Source of the DNA: Halomonas sp. SpR8
GTDB lineage: Bacteria; Pseudomonadota; Gammaproteobacteria; Pseudomonadales; Halomonadaceae
Assembly: GCF_031010195.1 (NCBI RefSeq)
Contig: NZ_JAUAMC010000003.1
Span: forward strand, 434,001 to 498,000
Direction: 5' to 3'
DNA: 64,000 nt
Shown: in pieces, positions 39,198-47,911 of the stretch
Numbering within the stretch: position 1 is the first letter of the stretch
Layout of the letters: the number at the start of each line of letters is the position of its first letter
Notes under the pieces: generated by a model
What the model saw: the letters and a program-made list of their open reading frames with translations, nothing else
Told to the model about the DNA's origin: nothing
Database searches by the model: none
Made by a program: the position numbers and the translations under genes

Positions 39198-39326
39198 CGC
39201 TTTTAAATCAAAAGATACTGAAAGCACTACGAAATCCACCGTAACCTAGCAAAAGTTAAAGTATCTGACTATCAGTAGCTTAGCGAAGGTGAGCGTAACC
39301 TACCCCAACCAGTCACTGTACCGATA

Positions 39327-39749
39327 TCAGTCCATTTCCCACGGATTGATCGTCTCGACGCTTAGCTTCTCGAAATCCTTTACATTGCGTGTCGCCAACA
39401 CCGCTTCATGCTGGATGCAGATAGCCGCAATTTGGGCATCGGCCATGTGGACCTGCCTTCCTGTACTCTCGCTGACAGCGACCTGCTCTGCGTAGTGAAT
39501 CGCAGCCCCGCTATCGAACGATAGAATGCGTCCAGAGAAATCTTCCTCGAACATTGCCGCCGCCTTGGCCGCGAAACCACGCTTGCGACTGCCGTCGGGC
39601 AAGCGCTCGATACCATAGAGAATTTCAGCAACCGTAATAGCGGAGATTGTTACGAAAATAGCATCCTGCCTGTCCAGCCAGTCGACAACCCGTGCGTCTG
39701 GGACAGGCCGCATCAGCTCGGATAGCACATTGGTATCAAGAACTATCAT
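39327..39749 (-). CDS. fitB: PIN-domain toxin (FitB/VapC family)
   Basis: 140 residues. The PIN acidic residues are at D5 (VLDTNVLSELMRP), E43 (ITVAEILYGIERLP) and D103 with the following MADAQIAAICIQ, and the C-terminal block ending INPWE is typical of FitB. It is a ribonuclease silenced by the antitoxin. Start ATG overlaps the antitoxin stop (ATGA). It is one of only two genes in the relic element. Confidence 0.92.
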   Translation of the reverse strand: MIVLDTNVLSELMRPVPDARVVDWLDRQDAIFVTISAITVAEILYGIERLPDGSRKRGFAAKAAAMFEEDFSGRILSFDSGAAIHYAEQVAVSESTGRQVHMADAQIAAICIQHEAVLATRNVKDFEKLSVETINPWEMD

Positions 39750-39988
39750 GCGCCGAAGCCCAGATCACGAGGCTTATCTGACCTAGGCAGCACGTCCAGC
39801 TCGATGCCCCCCACGTCTGCGAATCGCTCACGTATGCGACTCCCTAGCCCCTTTGCTTGAGGCTGGTTCAAGGCGCTACGCAGAATAATGCGAACCTCCT
39901 CTTCCATGGAATGGCCATGCCTAGCCGCTTCCATGCGAAGCTGAGCCTTCAACTGGTCGTCCAAATTGCGGATCGTGATCGAAGCCAT
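39746..39988 (-). CDS. fitA: Ribbon-helix-helix antitoxin (FitA family)
   Basis: 80 residues from ATG 39988; the longer frame to 40105 is not supported. Starts MASITIRNLDDQLKAQLR, an Arc/FitA ribbon-helix-helix, with SMEEEVRIILR following and a toxin-binding C-terminal tail. It would neutralise FitB and repress the shared promoter. The inverted sequence ATTGCAATGCTATCAATGATAGC-like region at 40005-40027 just upstream contains GCTATCA-ATGATAGC, a probable operator. Confidence 0.88.
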   Translation of the reverse strand: MASITIRNLDDQLKAQLRMEAARHGHSMEEEVRIILRSALNQPQAKGLGSRIRERFADVGGIELDVLPRSDKPRDLGFGA

Positions 39989-40204
39989 GCCAGACTCTCC
40001 ATCTGATTGCAATGCTATCAATGATAGCACAAGGCCAACGAGTACGCCTATGCATTCAAATGACCACGAGATACACACACTTGGCACCTGACCACTTAAA
40101 AGCAACGATCACGTTCGGCCCGAAGATATTCGGTTGACACTTTGTTGCCACTATAATGAAAAGGTACAGCTAGGAAGGGATAAAACGAGGGTAAGTCATT
40201 GATA

Positions 40205-40252
40205 AATGGTGGGCCCAGTAGGACTTGAACCTACGACCAAGGGATTATGAGT
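40205..40252 (-). repeat. attL: perfect 48-bp copy of the tRNA 3' end
   Basis: Identical to 57376-57423 over 48 bp; divergence starts immediately after. It carries the T-arm, acceptor and CCA but no 5' half, so it is an attachment site and not a functional tRNA. Confidence 0.95.
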
Positions 40253-40373
40253 TGGCTACTATAACAATAAGTTACTGACAAATAAAGGAAAGTAGCCGTA
40301 ATTTAGAAAAAGGCACAGTTGTTTAGAATCAGTAATTTAGCGAAGTTTAAGGATAGCATGCGAAGCTATTGTG

Positions 40374-40390
40374 TGTACCGTTGGTGTACC
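40374..40390. promoter_or_regulatory. Candidate integrase arm-type site, left end
   Basis: TGTACCGTTGGTGTACC: two TGTACC units 11 bp apart, about 122 bp inside the left att core. The same TGTACCG-N4-TGTACC arrangement occurs at the right end (57312-57328). A single TGTACCG lies at the matching distance in the relic element (39317). Confidence 0.55.
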
Positions 40391-40444
40391 TTTTCGGAGC
40401 GGATGCATAGCAAATCTTATGTGCTACCATATAACTACTATGTA

Positions 40445-40462
40445 ACACATGAGGATATGTGT
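40445..40462 (+). promoter_or_regulatory. Inverted repeat around the antitoxin ribosome-binding site
   Basis: ACACAT-GAGGAT-ATGTGT ends one base before the antitoxin ATG and encloses its GAGGA. A ribbon-helix-helix antitoxin could bind it, or it could fold in RNA to limit translation. Confidence 0.55.
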
Positions 40463-40463
40463 C

Positions 40464-40748
40464 ATGAGCGATGCTACTTTCACCTTTCGGGTCGATGAAG
40501 ATCTTAAAACAGAATTTGCCAGTGTAGCCAAGGCCCACGACCGCACCGGAGCACAGCTTCTGCGCGACTTTATGCGCAACTATGTGGCGCAGCAGCAAGC
40601 ACAAGATTATGACACTTGGTTGATCGCCAAGGTAGAACAGTCACGAACCTCTGCGGAAGCAGGCAACCTTATCCCTGCCGCCGATGTTGAAGCTAGGTTT
40701 GCAGCTCGACGTGCCGCTACCCGTGCCCGCCTGGCAGAAACTAAGTGA
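40464..40748 (+). CDS. Antitoxin of a RelE/ParE-type module (RHH, RelB/DinJ-like)
   Basis: 94 residues from ATG 40464 (GAGGA upstream); the start at 40449 is weaker. The N-terminus MSDATFTFRVDEDLKTEFASVAKAHDRTG-type sequence followed by LLRDFMRNYVAQQ forms a ribbon-helix-helix domain, and the basic C-terminus (FAARRAATRARLAETK) is the toxin-binding part. The stop overlaps the toxin ATG (TGATG). First gene inside the island's left end, where it would stabilise the island. Confidence 0.88.
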   Translation: MSDATFTFRVDEDLKTEFASVAKAHDRTGAQLLRDFMRNYVAQQQAQDYDTWLIAKVEQSRTSAEAGNLIPAADVEARFAARRAATRARLAETK

Positions 40749-41026
40749 TGGAGCTGGTTTGGGCGCCAGAGGCAATACAAGATCGTGATGTCATTTACGA
40801 TTACATAGAGCCAGAAAACCCTCTGGCGGCTTTGACGCTAGATGAGCTGTTTTCCGAGAAGGCCGCAATTCTGGTAAATTTCCCTAACAGCGGACGCCCT
40901 GGCCGGGCTTCGGGCACCCAAGAGCTGGTCGTCCATCCCAGCTATATGCTTGTGTACGAAGTTGTGGGGAAACAGGTGCGTATTTTGAATGTGGTGCATA
41001 CGGCTCGCCAGTGGCCGCCAGTTTAG
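40748..41026 (+). CDS. RelE/ParE-family toxin
   Basis: 92 residues. ParE-type fold: VWAPEAIQDRDVIYDYIE at the N-terminus, FPNSGRPGRASGTQELVVHPSYMLVYEV in the middle and VRILNVVHTARQWPPV at the end, the last two being the usual conserved beta-strand block. Gyrase poison (ParE) or ribosome-dependent RNase (RelE) cannot be separated by eye. Translation is coupled to the antitoxin. Confidence 0.9.
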   Translation: MELVWAPEAIQDRDVIYDYIEPENPLAALTLDELFSEKAAILVNFPNSGRPGRASGTQELVVHPSYMLVYEVVGKQVRILNVVHTARQWPPV

Positions 41027-41040
41027 AGTTAAACCTTAAT

Positions 41041-41066
41041 AGAAAGCCATTGCATCATGGGTTTCT
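41041..41066 (+). terminator. Stem-loop after the toxin gene
   Basis: AGAAAGCCAT-TGCATC-ATGGGTTTCT makes a 10-bp stem with one G-U pair, without a T-run. It separates the toxin-antitoxin pair from the OLD-mod-res operon and may terminate weakly. Confidence 0.45.
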
Positions 41067-41105
41067 GCATTTATAACAATTACTTAAAACGATAGGAAAC
41101 CTCCA

Positions 41106-42881
41106 ATGCATCGCGTTAGCTGCCTTCATATTGAGAATTTTAGAGCTTGCCGAAATGTCACTCTGCCACTGGATAGCTATACCCCACTAGTCGGGCAGAA
41201 CAATGCCGGGAAATCCACAATACTAGAGGCCATTCGCTGGGTTTTGAAGCCCAGCGCCTTGAAAGCAACTGACTTCAATGAATCACAACAGCCGGTCATT
41301 GTCGCTGCGTGTGTGGATGGAATTGATGATGATGTCTTGGCATTAATTCCCAGTGCAAACCATCGGAGAGCTATAGAGCCTTACTGCCGGGAGGGTAGAC
41401 TCTGGATTCGGGTGACGGCCAGTGGAGCCAGCTCGAAGTCCAATACACAGGAAGTATGGCAAGTGGATGAGTGCCCTCAAGATGGGGTTCCCGAGCTATG
41501 GCGCTCCTATCCTTCGGGGCTTCCGCAAGCAGTCTCTTCCCTATTACCTGAACCACTGCATGTATTGGCCATGCACGATATTGGTGAAGATTTGGGCAAA
41601 GCCAAAACCGGAACGACAATCAAGGGCCTTCTGGATGAAATCATGAAGCCCCTCTTGGAGGCTCATGGTGAGTTGACGACAGCGCTCGACACCATTCGCA
41701 ATGTACTAACCACTAATGGTGATCAGCGCTCAGACCACTTGCAGCAATTCGACACCAGTGCCACCAATGCACTAGAGAATTTCTTTCCTGGCTTGGCGCT
41801 GGATCTAGATTTGCAAGTGGTAGACATTAAAGAGTTCTTCAAGGCGGGTGATTTGCATGTCACCGATACGGTCAGCGGTGACAGGCGACGTTTTGATCAG
41901 ATGGGTACCGGTGCTCAGCGCGCTATACAGATGGCACTGATCCGCTATTTAGCGGATGTGCGTCGTACCGAAGATGACCGGCTTTCCCGCCGCCTGTTGC
42001 TGATTGATGAGCCAGAACTGTATTTGCATCCTCAAGGTGTACGGCGGCTGCGCGAAGCCTTGAAGACGCTTTCAAGTGCAGGTTTTCAGATAGTGTTTTC
42101 CACCCACTCACCGCTTATGTTAAGCCGTGAAAATGCACCCAATACTGTGATTGTTGGTAATACGATAGATGACGGCGTCACCGCTCGCAAGCCAATGAGT
42201 CAAGCTGTCCAGGACGCCCTTGAAGACGCTGAAAGCCAGTCACAAACCCTGTTTGAGCTGGGTAACCTGGTAGACATCTATTTCGCAGATCGAGTGGTAC
42301 TCTGCGAAGGAAAAACGGATCGAAGGCTATTGCCCCTGGCATACGAAAGGCTTTACCAACGTTCACCCGACCTGGATCACATTGCATTTGTTTCCGTCGG
42401 TGGTTGCAACAGCTTTGCCAAAGCTTTGTCGGTGCTGAGTGCCATGGATATTCGTGCTTGTGCCATAGCTGATCTGGACTTTGCCTATACCAACGCAAGA
42501 AAGAGCGGGCTATTGGAGCGCGATGGGGCTGACATAGCCGCTGCTAAGGCAGCCTTGAGCCGACTGCAAGCAGAAAGTGGCTTTACTCTGAACGGAGGAC
42601 TTCCGCAGAAATGCAATCAGTGGAGCGCAGCAGATATTTGGGCCTGTTTTGCATCGGACGAGGAAGGACAAGGTATTGCTCAAAGCAGCCACGAAGCGCT
42701 GAAAGCCTCTCGGATCTGGGCCTGGCCGCAAGGATGTATTGAACAGGTAACCGGTTCAGACGACAAAGGTGAAGATGCCATTATTGAACAGGAACAGCAG
42801 TTGCGCACCATGAGCGCCGTAGAAATTGAACAGCAGATGCCCGCTTTTAAAGCGTGCTTCGATTGGATCAGGAGTCTTTAA
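41106..42881 (+). CDS. OLD-family nuclease (AAA ATPase plus TOPRIM domain)
   Basis: 591 residues. Walker A GQNNAGKST at residues 30-38, Walker B/ABC-type RLLLIDEPELYLHP at about 297, and STHSPL switch region, followed by a TOPRIM domain with the conserved Glu in VVLCEGKTD (about 397) and the Asp pair in AIADLDF (about 454). OLD proteins are ATP-regulated nucleases used in phage defence (P2 Old, Gabija GajA). It is first in a three-gene run; its stop overlaps the mod start (TAATG), so it is co-translated with the type III methylase rather than a Gabija helicase. No UvrD-type GajB is present. Confidence 0.9.
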   Translation: MHRVSCLHIENFRACRNVTLPLDSYTPLVGQNNAGKSTILEAIRWVLKPSALKATDFNESQQPVIVAACVDGIDDDVLALIPSANHRRAIEPYCREGRLWIRVTASGASSKSNTQEVWQVDECPQDGVPELWRSYPSGLPQAVSSLLPEPLHVLAMHDIGEDLGKAKTGTTIKGLLDEIMKPLLEAHGELTTALDTIRNVLTTNGDQRSDHLQQFDTSATNALENFFPGLALDLDLQVVDIKEFFKAGDLHVTDTVSGDRRRFDQMGTGAQRAIQMALIRYLADVRRTEDDRLSRRLLLIDEPELYLHPQGVRRLREALKTLSSAGFQIVFSTHSPLMLSRENAPNTVIVGNTIDDGVTARKPMSQAVQDALEDAESQSQTLFELGNLVDIYFADRVVLCEGKTDRRLLPLAYERLYQRSPDLDHIAFVSVGGCNSFAKALSVLSAMDIRACAIADLDFAYTNARKSGLLERDGADIAAAKAALSRLQAESGFTLNGGLPQKCNQWSAADIWACFASDEEGQGIAQSSHEALKASRIWAWPQGCIEQVTGSDDKGEDAIIEQEQQLRTMSAVEIEQQMPAFKACFDWIRSL

Positions 42882-44695
42882 TGCCCACGCTTGAGTTTAA
42901 GGGTAAGCAGTTTGTCTATTCCCACCATCTTGGAGTTCCATTTCGTGAGTTACAGGTGTTGCCGAAAAAGTCGCTATCCGCAAAGGGTAAACAATCCTCG
43001 CTGGATGATAACCTGATCATTCATGGGGATAACCTAGAAGCGCTCAAGGCACTGTTGCCCACCCATGCAGGCAAGGTGGACTGTATCTTTATCGACCCTC
43101 CTTACAACACCGGTAACGAAGGCTGGTGTTACAACGACAATGTACGCTCGCCTTTGATGAAAGAATGGTTGAAGAAGTCAGCTAATCCAGTAGACAAGGA
43201 AGACCTAGAGCGGCATGACAAGTGGTTGTGCATGATGTGGCCGCGACTTAATCTTTTAAAAGACCTTCTTGCGGAAGATGGAAGTATTTGGATCACACTG
43301 GATGATAATGAGGCTCAGCGCGCCAAATTAATTCTTGATGAAGTTTTCGGTGAAGACTCCTTTGTGGCGTCGATAACATGGCAAGCTAGGTACTCAGTAT
43401 CAAACGATGCATCTGTATCTACTTCTCATAACTATATTTATGTTTTTTCAAAAGCTCCTGAAACTTGGAAAAAGATTCGAAATGAAATTCCACGTGATGA
43501 GAAGCAGGAAAAGCAATATTCCAACCCCGATCATGACCCTGCAGGGCCGTGGAGGGCTATACCTTGGGATGCTCCCAATATTCGAGAAAATCTTTCTTAT
43601 CCGATCACTACTCCTAAAGGTTCAGTTAAATACCCACCAAAAGGAAGATGCTGGGCAAGAGAGGAGTCACAATGGAATGAAATTGTCGAACAGGGACTAG
43701 CCTATTTTGGGAAGAATGAAGATGGCGCCCCATCATATAAGCGTTATCTTAAGGATGCTGGCACCGTGGTGCCTACAACATGGTGGCCGCATGACAGTTC
43801 GGGGCATACAGATGAAGCGAGTAAAGAGTTAACGGCTTTTGGCCTCGACACCCCTTTTTCCACACCAAAGCCCGTCCGTCTACTGGAAAGAATACTTAGA
43901 ATTGCTACACGGGAGGATTCTTTGGTTCTGGATAGTTTCGCGGGATCGGGAACTACGGCTGAGGCTATTCTATCTCTCAACAAGAAAGATGGTGGCAGCC
44001 GACGCTTTATATTGGTCGAATGTGAAGAGTACGCTGACACCCTCACCGCCGAGCGTGTTCGGCGGGTTATCAATGGCTACCCCTATACCGGTACCCAGCG
44101 TGAAGAGTTGCATCGAGAAAGTATTACTTGGAGTACTTTCGGTAATGAGGCAAAACATAAGAAGGTGATGGATCATGTCGATTCCATCGAGAATCTGCAC
44201 GGGCACGAATACGATAAGATCAAAAAGCAGATCAAGGATGGGGTGCTTACCGTTAGCGGCGAGCGCAAGATAGAGAAAACCGCACCTGGTCTGGGTGGTA
44301 GCTTTACCTATTGCACTCTGGGCGAGCCCATTAATATCGAGAGCCTACTGACAGGCAAAGACATGCCAGGCTTCGAGTCGTTGGCCCGCTATGTGTTCTA
44401 CACCGCTACCGGACAGTCACTGGAGAAAATCAGACAACCCAAGCCCGATGGTTTGATTGGCGAGACTGAACTGTTCCGGGTTCACCTCTTCTACCAGCCG
44501 GACAAAGCATGGCTACGCTCGAATGAGGCGGCACTGAACGCCGAACGAGTGGCTGCTATTGAGCAGGGCAACAAGGCTGGTAAGCGCACCATTGTCTTTG
44601 CAGTAGCCAAATTTATGAGCCAGAAGGAATTGACTGCCCGGCGCATCGAGTTTTGTCAATTGCCTTATGCCGTCCACCGGATTTTAGGTGATTGA
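42881..44695 (+). CDS. Type III restriction-modification methyltransferase (Mod)
   Basis: 604 residues from ATG 42881, which overlaps the OLD stop; the frame extends to 42854 but that lies within OLD. Beta-class N6-adenine methylase order: DPPYNTG (motif IV, about residue 72) precedes DSFAGSGTTAEAIL (motif I, about residue 353). The variable region between (about residues 165-330) holds the target recognition domain and is visibly richer in A and T than the flanks. It methylates one strand of an asymmetric site and gives Res its specificity. No repeat tract for phase variation was seen. Confidence 0.95.
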   Translation: MPTLEFKGKQFVYSHHLGVPFRELQVLPKKSLSAKGKQSSLDDNLIIHGDNLEALKALLPTHAGKVDCIFIDPPYNTGNEGWCYNDNVRSPLMKEWLKKSANPVDKEDLERHDKWLCMMWPRLNLLKDLLAEDGSIWITLDDNEAQRAKLILDEVFGEDSFVASITWQARYSVSNDASVSTSHNYIYVFSKAPETWKKIRNEIPRDEKQEKQYSNPDHDPAGPWRAIPWDAPNIRENLSYPITTPKGSVKYPPKGRCWAREESQWNEIVEQGLAYFGKNEDGAPSYKRYLKDAGTVVPTTWWPHDSSGHTDEASKELTAFGLDTPFSTPKPVRLLERILRIATREDSLVLDSFAGSGTTAEAILSLNKKDGGSRRFILVECEEYADTLTAERVRRVINGYPYTGTQREELHRESITWSTFGNEAKHKKVMDHVDSIENLHGHEYDKIKKQIKDGVLTVSGERKIEKTAPGLGGSFTYCTLGEPINIESLLTGKDMPGFESLARYVFYTATGQSLEKIRQPKPDGLIGETELFRVHLFYQPDKAWLRSNEAALNAERVAAIEQGNKAGKRTIVFAVAKFMSQKELTARRIEFCQLPYAVHRILGD

Positions 44696-44697
44696 GC

Positions 44698-47352
44698 ATG
44701 GAACTGAAGGAATACCAGCAAGGAGTACTCGGCAAGCTGGATCGTTACCTCACGGTTCTGGCCGAACAACTGGAAGAGGCGAAAGATTTCGTTGAATTTC
44801 AAAAGAACAAAGGCAAAGCTGCTCTCTTGGGTGATTATTGCCGGGAGACCTGGGATCAACTTAATACTGAGCGCTTATTGCCCTACCTGTACCAGAATGG
44901 CAATCCCGTGGTGGCTCCCTACCTGTCACGCCATGACGGTCTAGGGCTGTCGATTCCTAATATCTGCCTGAAACTGCCCACCGGAGGTGGTAAAACACTA
45001 CTAGCGACGGCTGCGCTAGAGCGGGTACAAACCGATTATTTCAAACGTCAAACGGGTTTGGTGCTTTGGGTAGTGCCTTCCGAAGCGATTTATCGGCAAA
45101 CCTGGAAGCAGCTGGCAAACAGGGAACACCCCTACCGGCAAATGCTAGAGCGTGCTTCTGGCGGGAGGGTGAAACTACTGGAGAAAGGGGATGCTTTTAC
45201 CCGCATGAATATTGAGGGGCAACTGTGCGTCATGCTTCTGATGTTGCCTTCTGCGGCTCGTAAGTCGAAGGAAACGCTACGACTGTTTCGCGACAGTGGA
45301 CGATTCACCTCATTTTTTCCGTTAGAAGATGACAATGAGGCCATTGAAGCTCTGGTGCAACAGGTGCCAAACCTGGATCAGAATGATCTTGCTGACCTGG
45401 GATATGGCGATGGTATAGTGCCAGGCTCAGTCTCCGTCAAGCAAAGTCTAGGGAATGTGCTACGGCTAGTTCGCCCGGTGGTAGTCATCGACGAGGGCCA
45501 TAAGGCCTATTCCGATACTGCCCGCGATACTCTAGCAGGCTTTAACCCCCGCTTTATCCTCGAGCTGTCCGCAACTCCAAATACTAATGGCAGACACCAA
45601 TCCAATGTGCTGGTGAATGTACCGGGGGCGGATCTCAAAGACGAGGAAATGATCAAGCTGCCAATCAATGTAATCAATGAAGGTAAGGGCGGCTGGAAGC
45701 ACACACTATCTTTGGCCCATGTTAAACAGCAAGAGCTGGAACAAGCTGGGCTTGCGTTCCAGAACGACTCCGGTCGTTATATTCGCCCTATTGTACTGGT
45801 TCGTGTGGAGCGAACCGGTAAGGAACAACGCGATGCCGGTTTTGTTCATGCTGAGGATGCCCGCGAATATCTGCGCGACCAGCTAGGGGTGAAGGAAGAA
45901 TATATTCGTCTTAAGACCTCCAGCGATGATGAACTCGCTGACGAAGACCTGCTATCCCCCACTTCTCAGGTACGCTTCATCATCACTAAGGATGCATTGC
46001 GTGAAGGCTGGGACTGCCCTTTTGCCTATGTGTTAACGGTTCTTTCACGTACTACCGCTACCACAGCACTGACCCAAATGATTGGTCGAGTATTGCGACA
46101 ACCTCATGCTCAAGCAACTGGTTTAGAAGCGCTAGACGAGTGTTACGTATACACCTTCGATCAAGATGTTACAGAGGCCGTCAATGGCGTACGGCGGGGG
46201 CTGGAAGATGAGGGCATGGCCGACTTAGCCTCCAGTGTAAAAGCGTTCGATGCGAGCAGTGGGCAGGCCAGCAATATGCGCCGGGAAGTTATCAACCGGA
46301 ATGCTAAATTTGCCGGGATGCCACCAATCTTTCTACCGCGTGTTTTGCATCAGGATGGCGACACCCCAGATGGCTATCGTCCCCTAGATTATGAGCGGGA
46401 TGTGCTAGGCGCCCTGGACTGGGAAGCCTTGCAATTCCTGGCCGCCGATAAGGCCTCTATGGACAATGACAAGCTGCAACGTACAGTGGCTCGCATTAGC
46501 CTCGACCGGAAAGCAAAAGATGGCGAACAGGCAGTATTTGATCTAGAGCAGGAAGATATCGACGTAATACCAGAGGAAGGGCTGGACACCTCCTATCTGG
46601 TGCGCCAGTTGCTAGACGTGGTTCCCAATCCCTGGCAGGGGATGCGCTTGTTAGATGAAACCCTGGCCGCCTTGCGAGCCAAGGATGTCACCGATGAACA
46701 GATTTATGTCAATCGACTGGACTTGGTGCAAGCCATGAAGGCGGACTTGCGTGGGCAGGTGAACGCCATGGCAGAATCAATGTTCCTCGCCAAGCTGGAA
46801 AGCGGCGAGATTGCCCTTCGGCTGGTGTCCTCAAATGACCCAGCTTTGAACTGGAAAATTGCCGAGACGCTGGAAATCGACGTATCTGATGTTGATCCGT
46901 TGCTTTACCGAAAGAATGGCGAGCCGCTGGAAAAGAATCTTTTTGAGAAAGTCTATCAGAAGGAATTCAATGACCTGGAAAAGAACACAGCTTGGTACCT
47001 GGACGAAAGTCAATGTGTTTACTGGTGGCACCGTATTGCAGTTAACCAGCGCTCCTACGGCTTGCAGGGCTGGCAACGTCACCGTGTCTACCCCGACCTG
47101 CTAGCATGCGTGCATGGCACCGAAAATGGAAAATTCCGGTTCTCGATACTTGAAACCAAGGGCGACCACCTGAAAGGTAATGACGATACTGAGTACAAGC
47201 GTAAATTATTTGAGCTTCTGACTCAGTATGCCGATATAACCGCAGAAGTTGGCCAGCTGGATCTTGAAGAGCAAGGGGACTCAGTTAGTTTCCAGATGAT
47301 AATGGAAAAGGACTGGAAGCAAACTGTATCTGAAGCTTTAAAGAAGTCCTAA
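44698..47352 (+). CDS. Type III restriction endonuclease subunit (Res)
   Basis: 884 residues from ATG 44698, 2 bp after the mod stop; a TTG at 44692 is less likely. Superfamily 2 helicase motifs: LPTGGGKTLLA (I, about 93), VVIDEGHKAYSD (II, about 264), ELSATP (III), and ALTQMIGRVLRQP (VI). The C-terminal PD-(D/E)XK nuclease is visible as YPDLLACVHG then ILETKGDHLKG (about 799-823). With Mod it translocates and cuts unmodified DNA. All catalytic residues are intact. Confidence 0.95.
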   Translation: MELKEYQQGVLGKLDRYLTVLAEQLEEAKDFVEFQKNKGKAALLGDYCRETWDQLNTERLLPYLYQNGNPVVAPYLSRHDGLGLSIPNICLKLPTGGGKTLLATAALERVQTDYFKRQTGLVLWVVPSEAIYRQTWKQLANREHPYRQMLERASGGRVKLLEKGDAFTRMNIEGQLCVMLLMLPSAARKSKETLRLFRDSGRFTSFFPLEDDNEAIEALVQQVPNLDQNDLADLGYGDGIVPGSVSVKQSLGNVLRLVRPVVVIDEGHKAYSDTARDTLAGFNPRFILELSATPNTNGRHQSNVLVNVPGADLKDEEMIKLPINVINEGKGGWKHTLSLAHVKQQELEQAGLAFQNDSGRYIRPIVLVRVERTGKEQRDAGFVHAEDAREYLRDQLGVKEEYIRLKTSSDDELADEDLLSPTSQVRFIITKDALREGWDCPFAYVLTVLSRTTATTALTQMIGRVLRQPHAQATGLEALDECYVYTFDQDVTEAVNGVRRGLEDEGMADLASSVKAFDASSGQASNMRREVINRNAKFAGMPPIFLPRVLHQDGDTPDGYRPLDYERDVLGALDWEALQFLAADKASMDNDKLQRTVARISLDRKAKDGEQAVFDLEQEDIDVIPEEGLDTSYLVRQLLDVVPNPWQGMRLLDETLAALRAKDVTDEQIYVNRLDLVQAMKADLRGQVNAMAESMFLAKLESGEIALRLVSSNDPALNWKIAETLEIDVSDVDPLLYRKNGEPLEKNLFEKVYQKEFNDLEKNTAWYLDESQCVYWWHRIAVNQRSYGLQGWQRHRVYPDLLACVHGTENGKFRFSILETKGDHLKGNDDTEYKRKLFELLTQYADITAEVGQLDLEEQGDSVSFQMIMEKDWKQTVSEALKKS

Positions 47353-47449
47353 TACTGGGTGGCTAAGATGCTTTTGTTCAGAACGCACAACGTACGCAGA
47401 GAGCCTTAGTCACCCGCAATAACTTAAAGCACCGTATAAAGAGGAAGCT

Positions 47450-47689
47450 ATGTATTTAGAAAAGATGACCGACACGGAGCTTCTTAACTTAAGGGTTGAA
47501 GTAACACAAGAAATGCGTGCCCGGGCACGCTCTAAGCTTGAAGAAACAGCCGAGTATTACATTGGCATATTCGGTTCAGAGCAAGGTATGGAACAACTAG
47601 CAGAGTGCCTTTTCCAAGACATCGCTCAAAAAGTCTATCCAGGCAAATGGGCTGGTTTGGTATCCCATGTTAATAAAATAAGTGGATGA
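47450..47689 (+). CDS. Small hypothetical protein downstream of res
   Basis: 79 residues, 97 bp after res on the same strand, with GAGGAAGCT ahead of the ATG. Begins MYLEKMTDTELLNLRVEVTQ; helical and acidic in the first half, with an amphipathic region and an aromatic C-terminus (YPGKWAGLVSHVNK). I do not recognise the family. Its position suggests a fourth gene of the defence operon or a start of an unrelated unit. Confidence 0.6.
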   Translation: MYLEKMTDTELLNLRVEVTQEMRARARSKLEETAEYYIGIFGSEQGMEQLAECLFQDIAQKVYPGKWAGLVSHVNKISG

Positions 47690-47911
47690 TTTTTAATAAT
47701 CTGGTCTCCAGCTGCTCTTTGATCATATCGATACGAACAACCTCTCTGTGTCCCTTCGTATCTATGGATTGCATGAATTGACAGCGAGGCTGGTATAAAC
47801 TTTGGGATAGTTGATGAGAAAACGAGAAACTGGCCCGAATAGCCATACGGCGCTTTTCCAACAAGAACTTCAGCAAGCGTTCCCTACCAAAGCCAACCGG
47901 AGGTCAATGGT

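Larger units (their letters stand above)
39149..40204. mobile_element. 1.06-kb relic integrative element carrying only a toxin-antitoxin pair
   Basis: Bounded on the left by a diverged copy of the tRNA 3'-end core (39149-39197) and on the right by the perfect core at 40205. The sequence after the left core is alignable with that after the 40205 core (shared blocks CCGTAA-CTAG/TTAG and TCAGTA-TTAGCGAAG), and both have TGTACCG about 120 bp inside. Only a FitAB-type pair remains; there is no integrase. It reads as an older integration at the same tRNA that has lost everything else. Confidence 0.7.

Noticed and set aside
40133..40162. Promoter with TTGACA and TATAAT before attL
   Set aside because: The two hexamers are separated by only about 12 bp, too close for a sigma-70 promoter.
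41106..42881. Gabija system
   Set aside because: The OLD protein resembles GajA in architecture, but no UvrD-type GajB follows; the next genes are type III mod and res.
47690..47911. Possible gene on the minus strand (47670-47876)
   Set aside because: 68-codon frame without ribosome-binding site or recognisable composition, partly overlapping the end of the 47450 gene.
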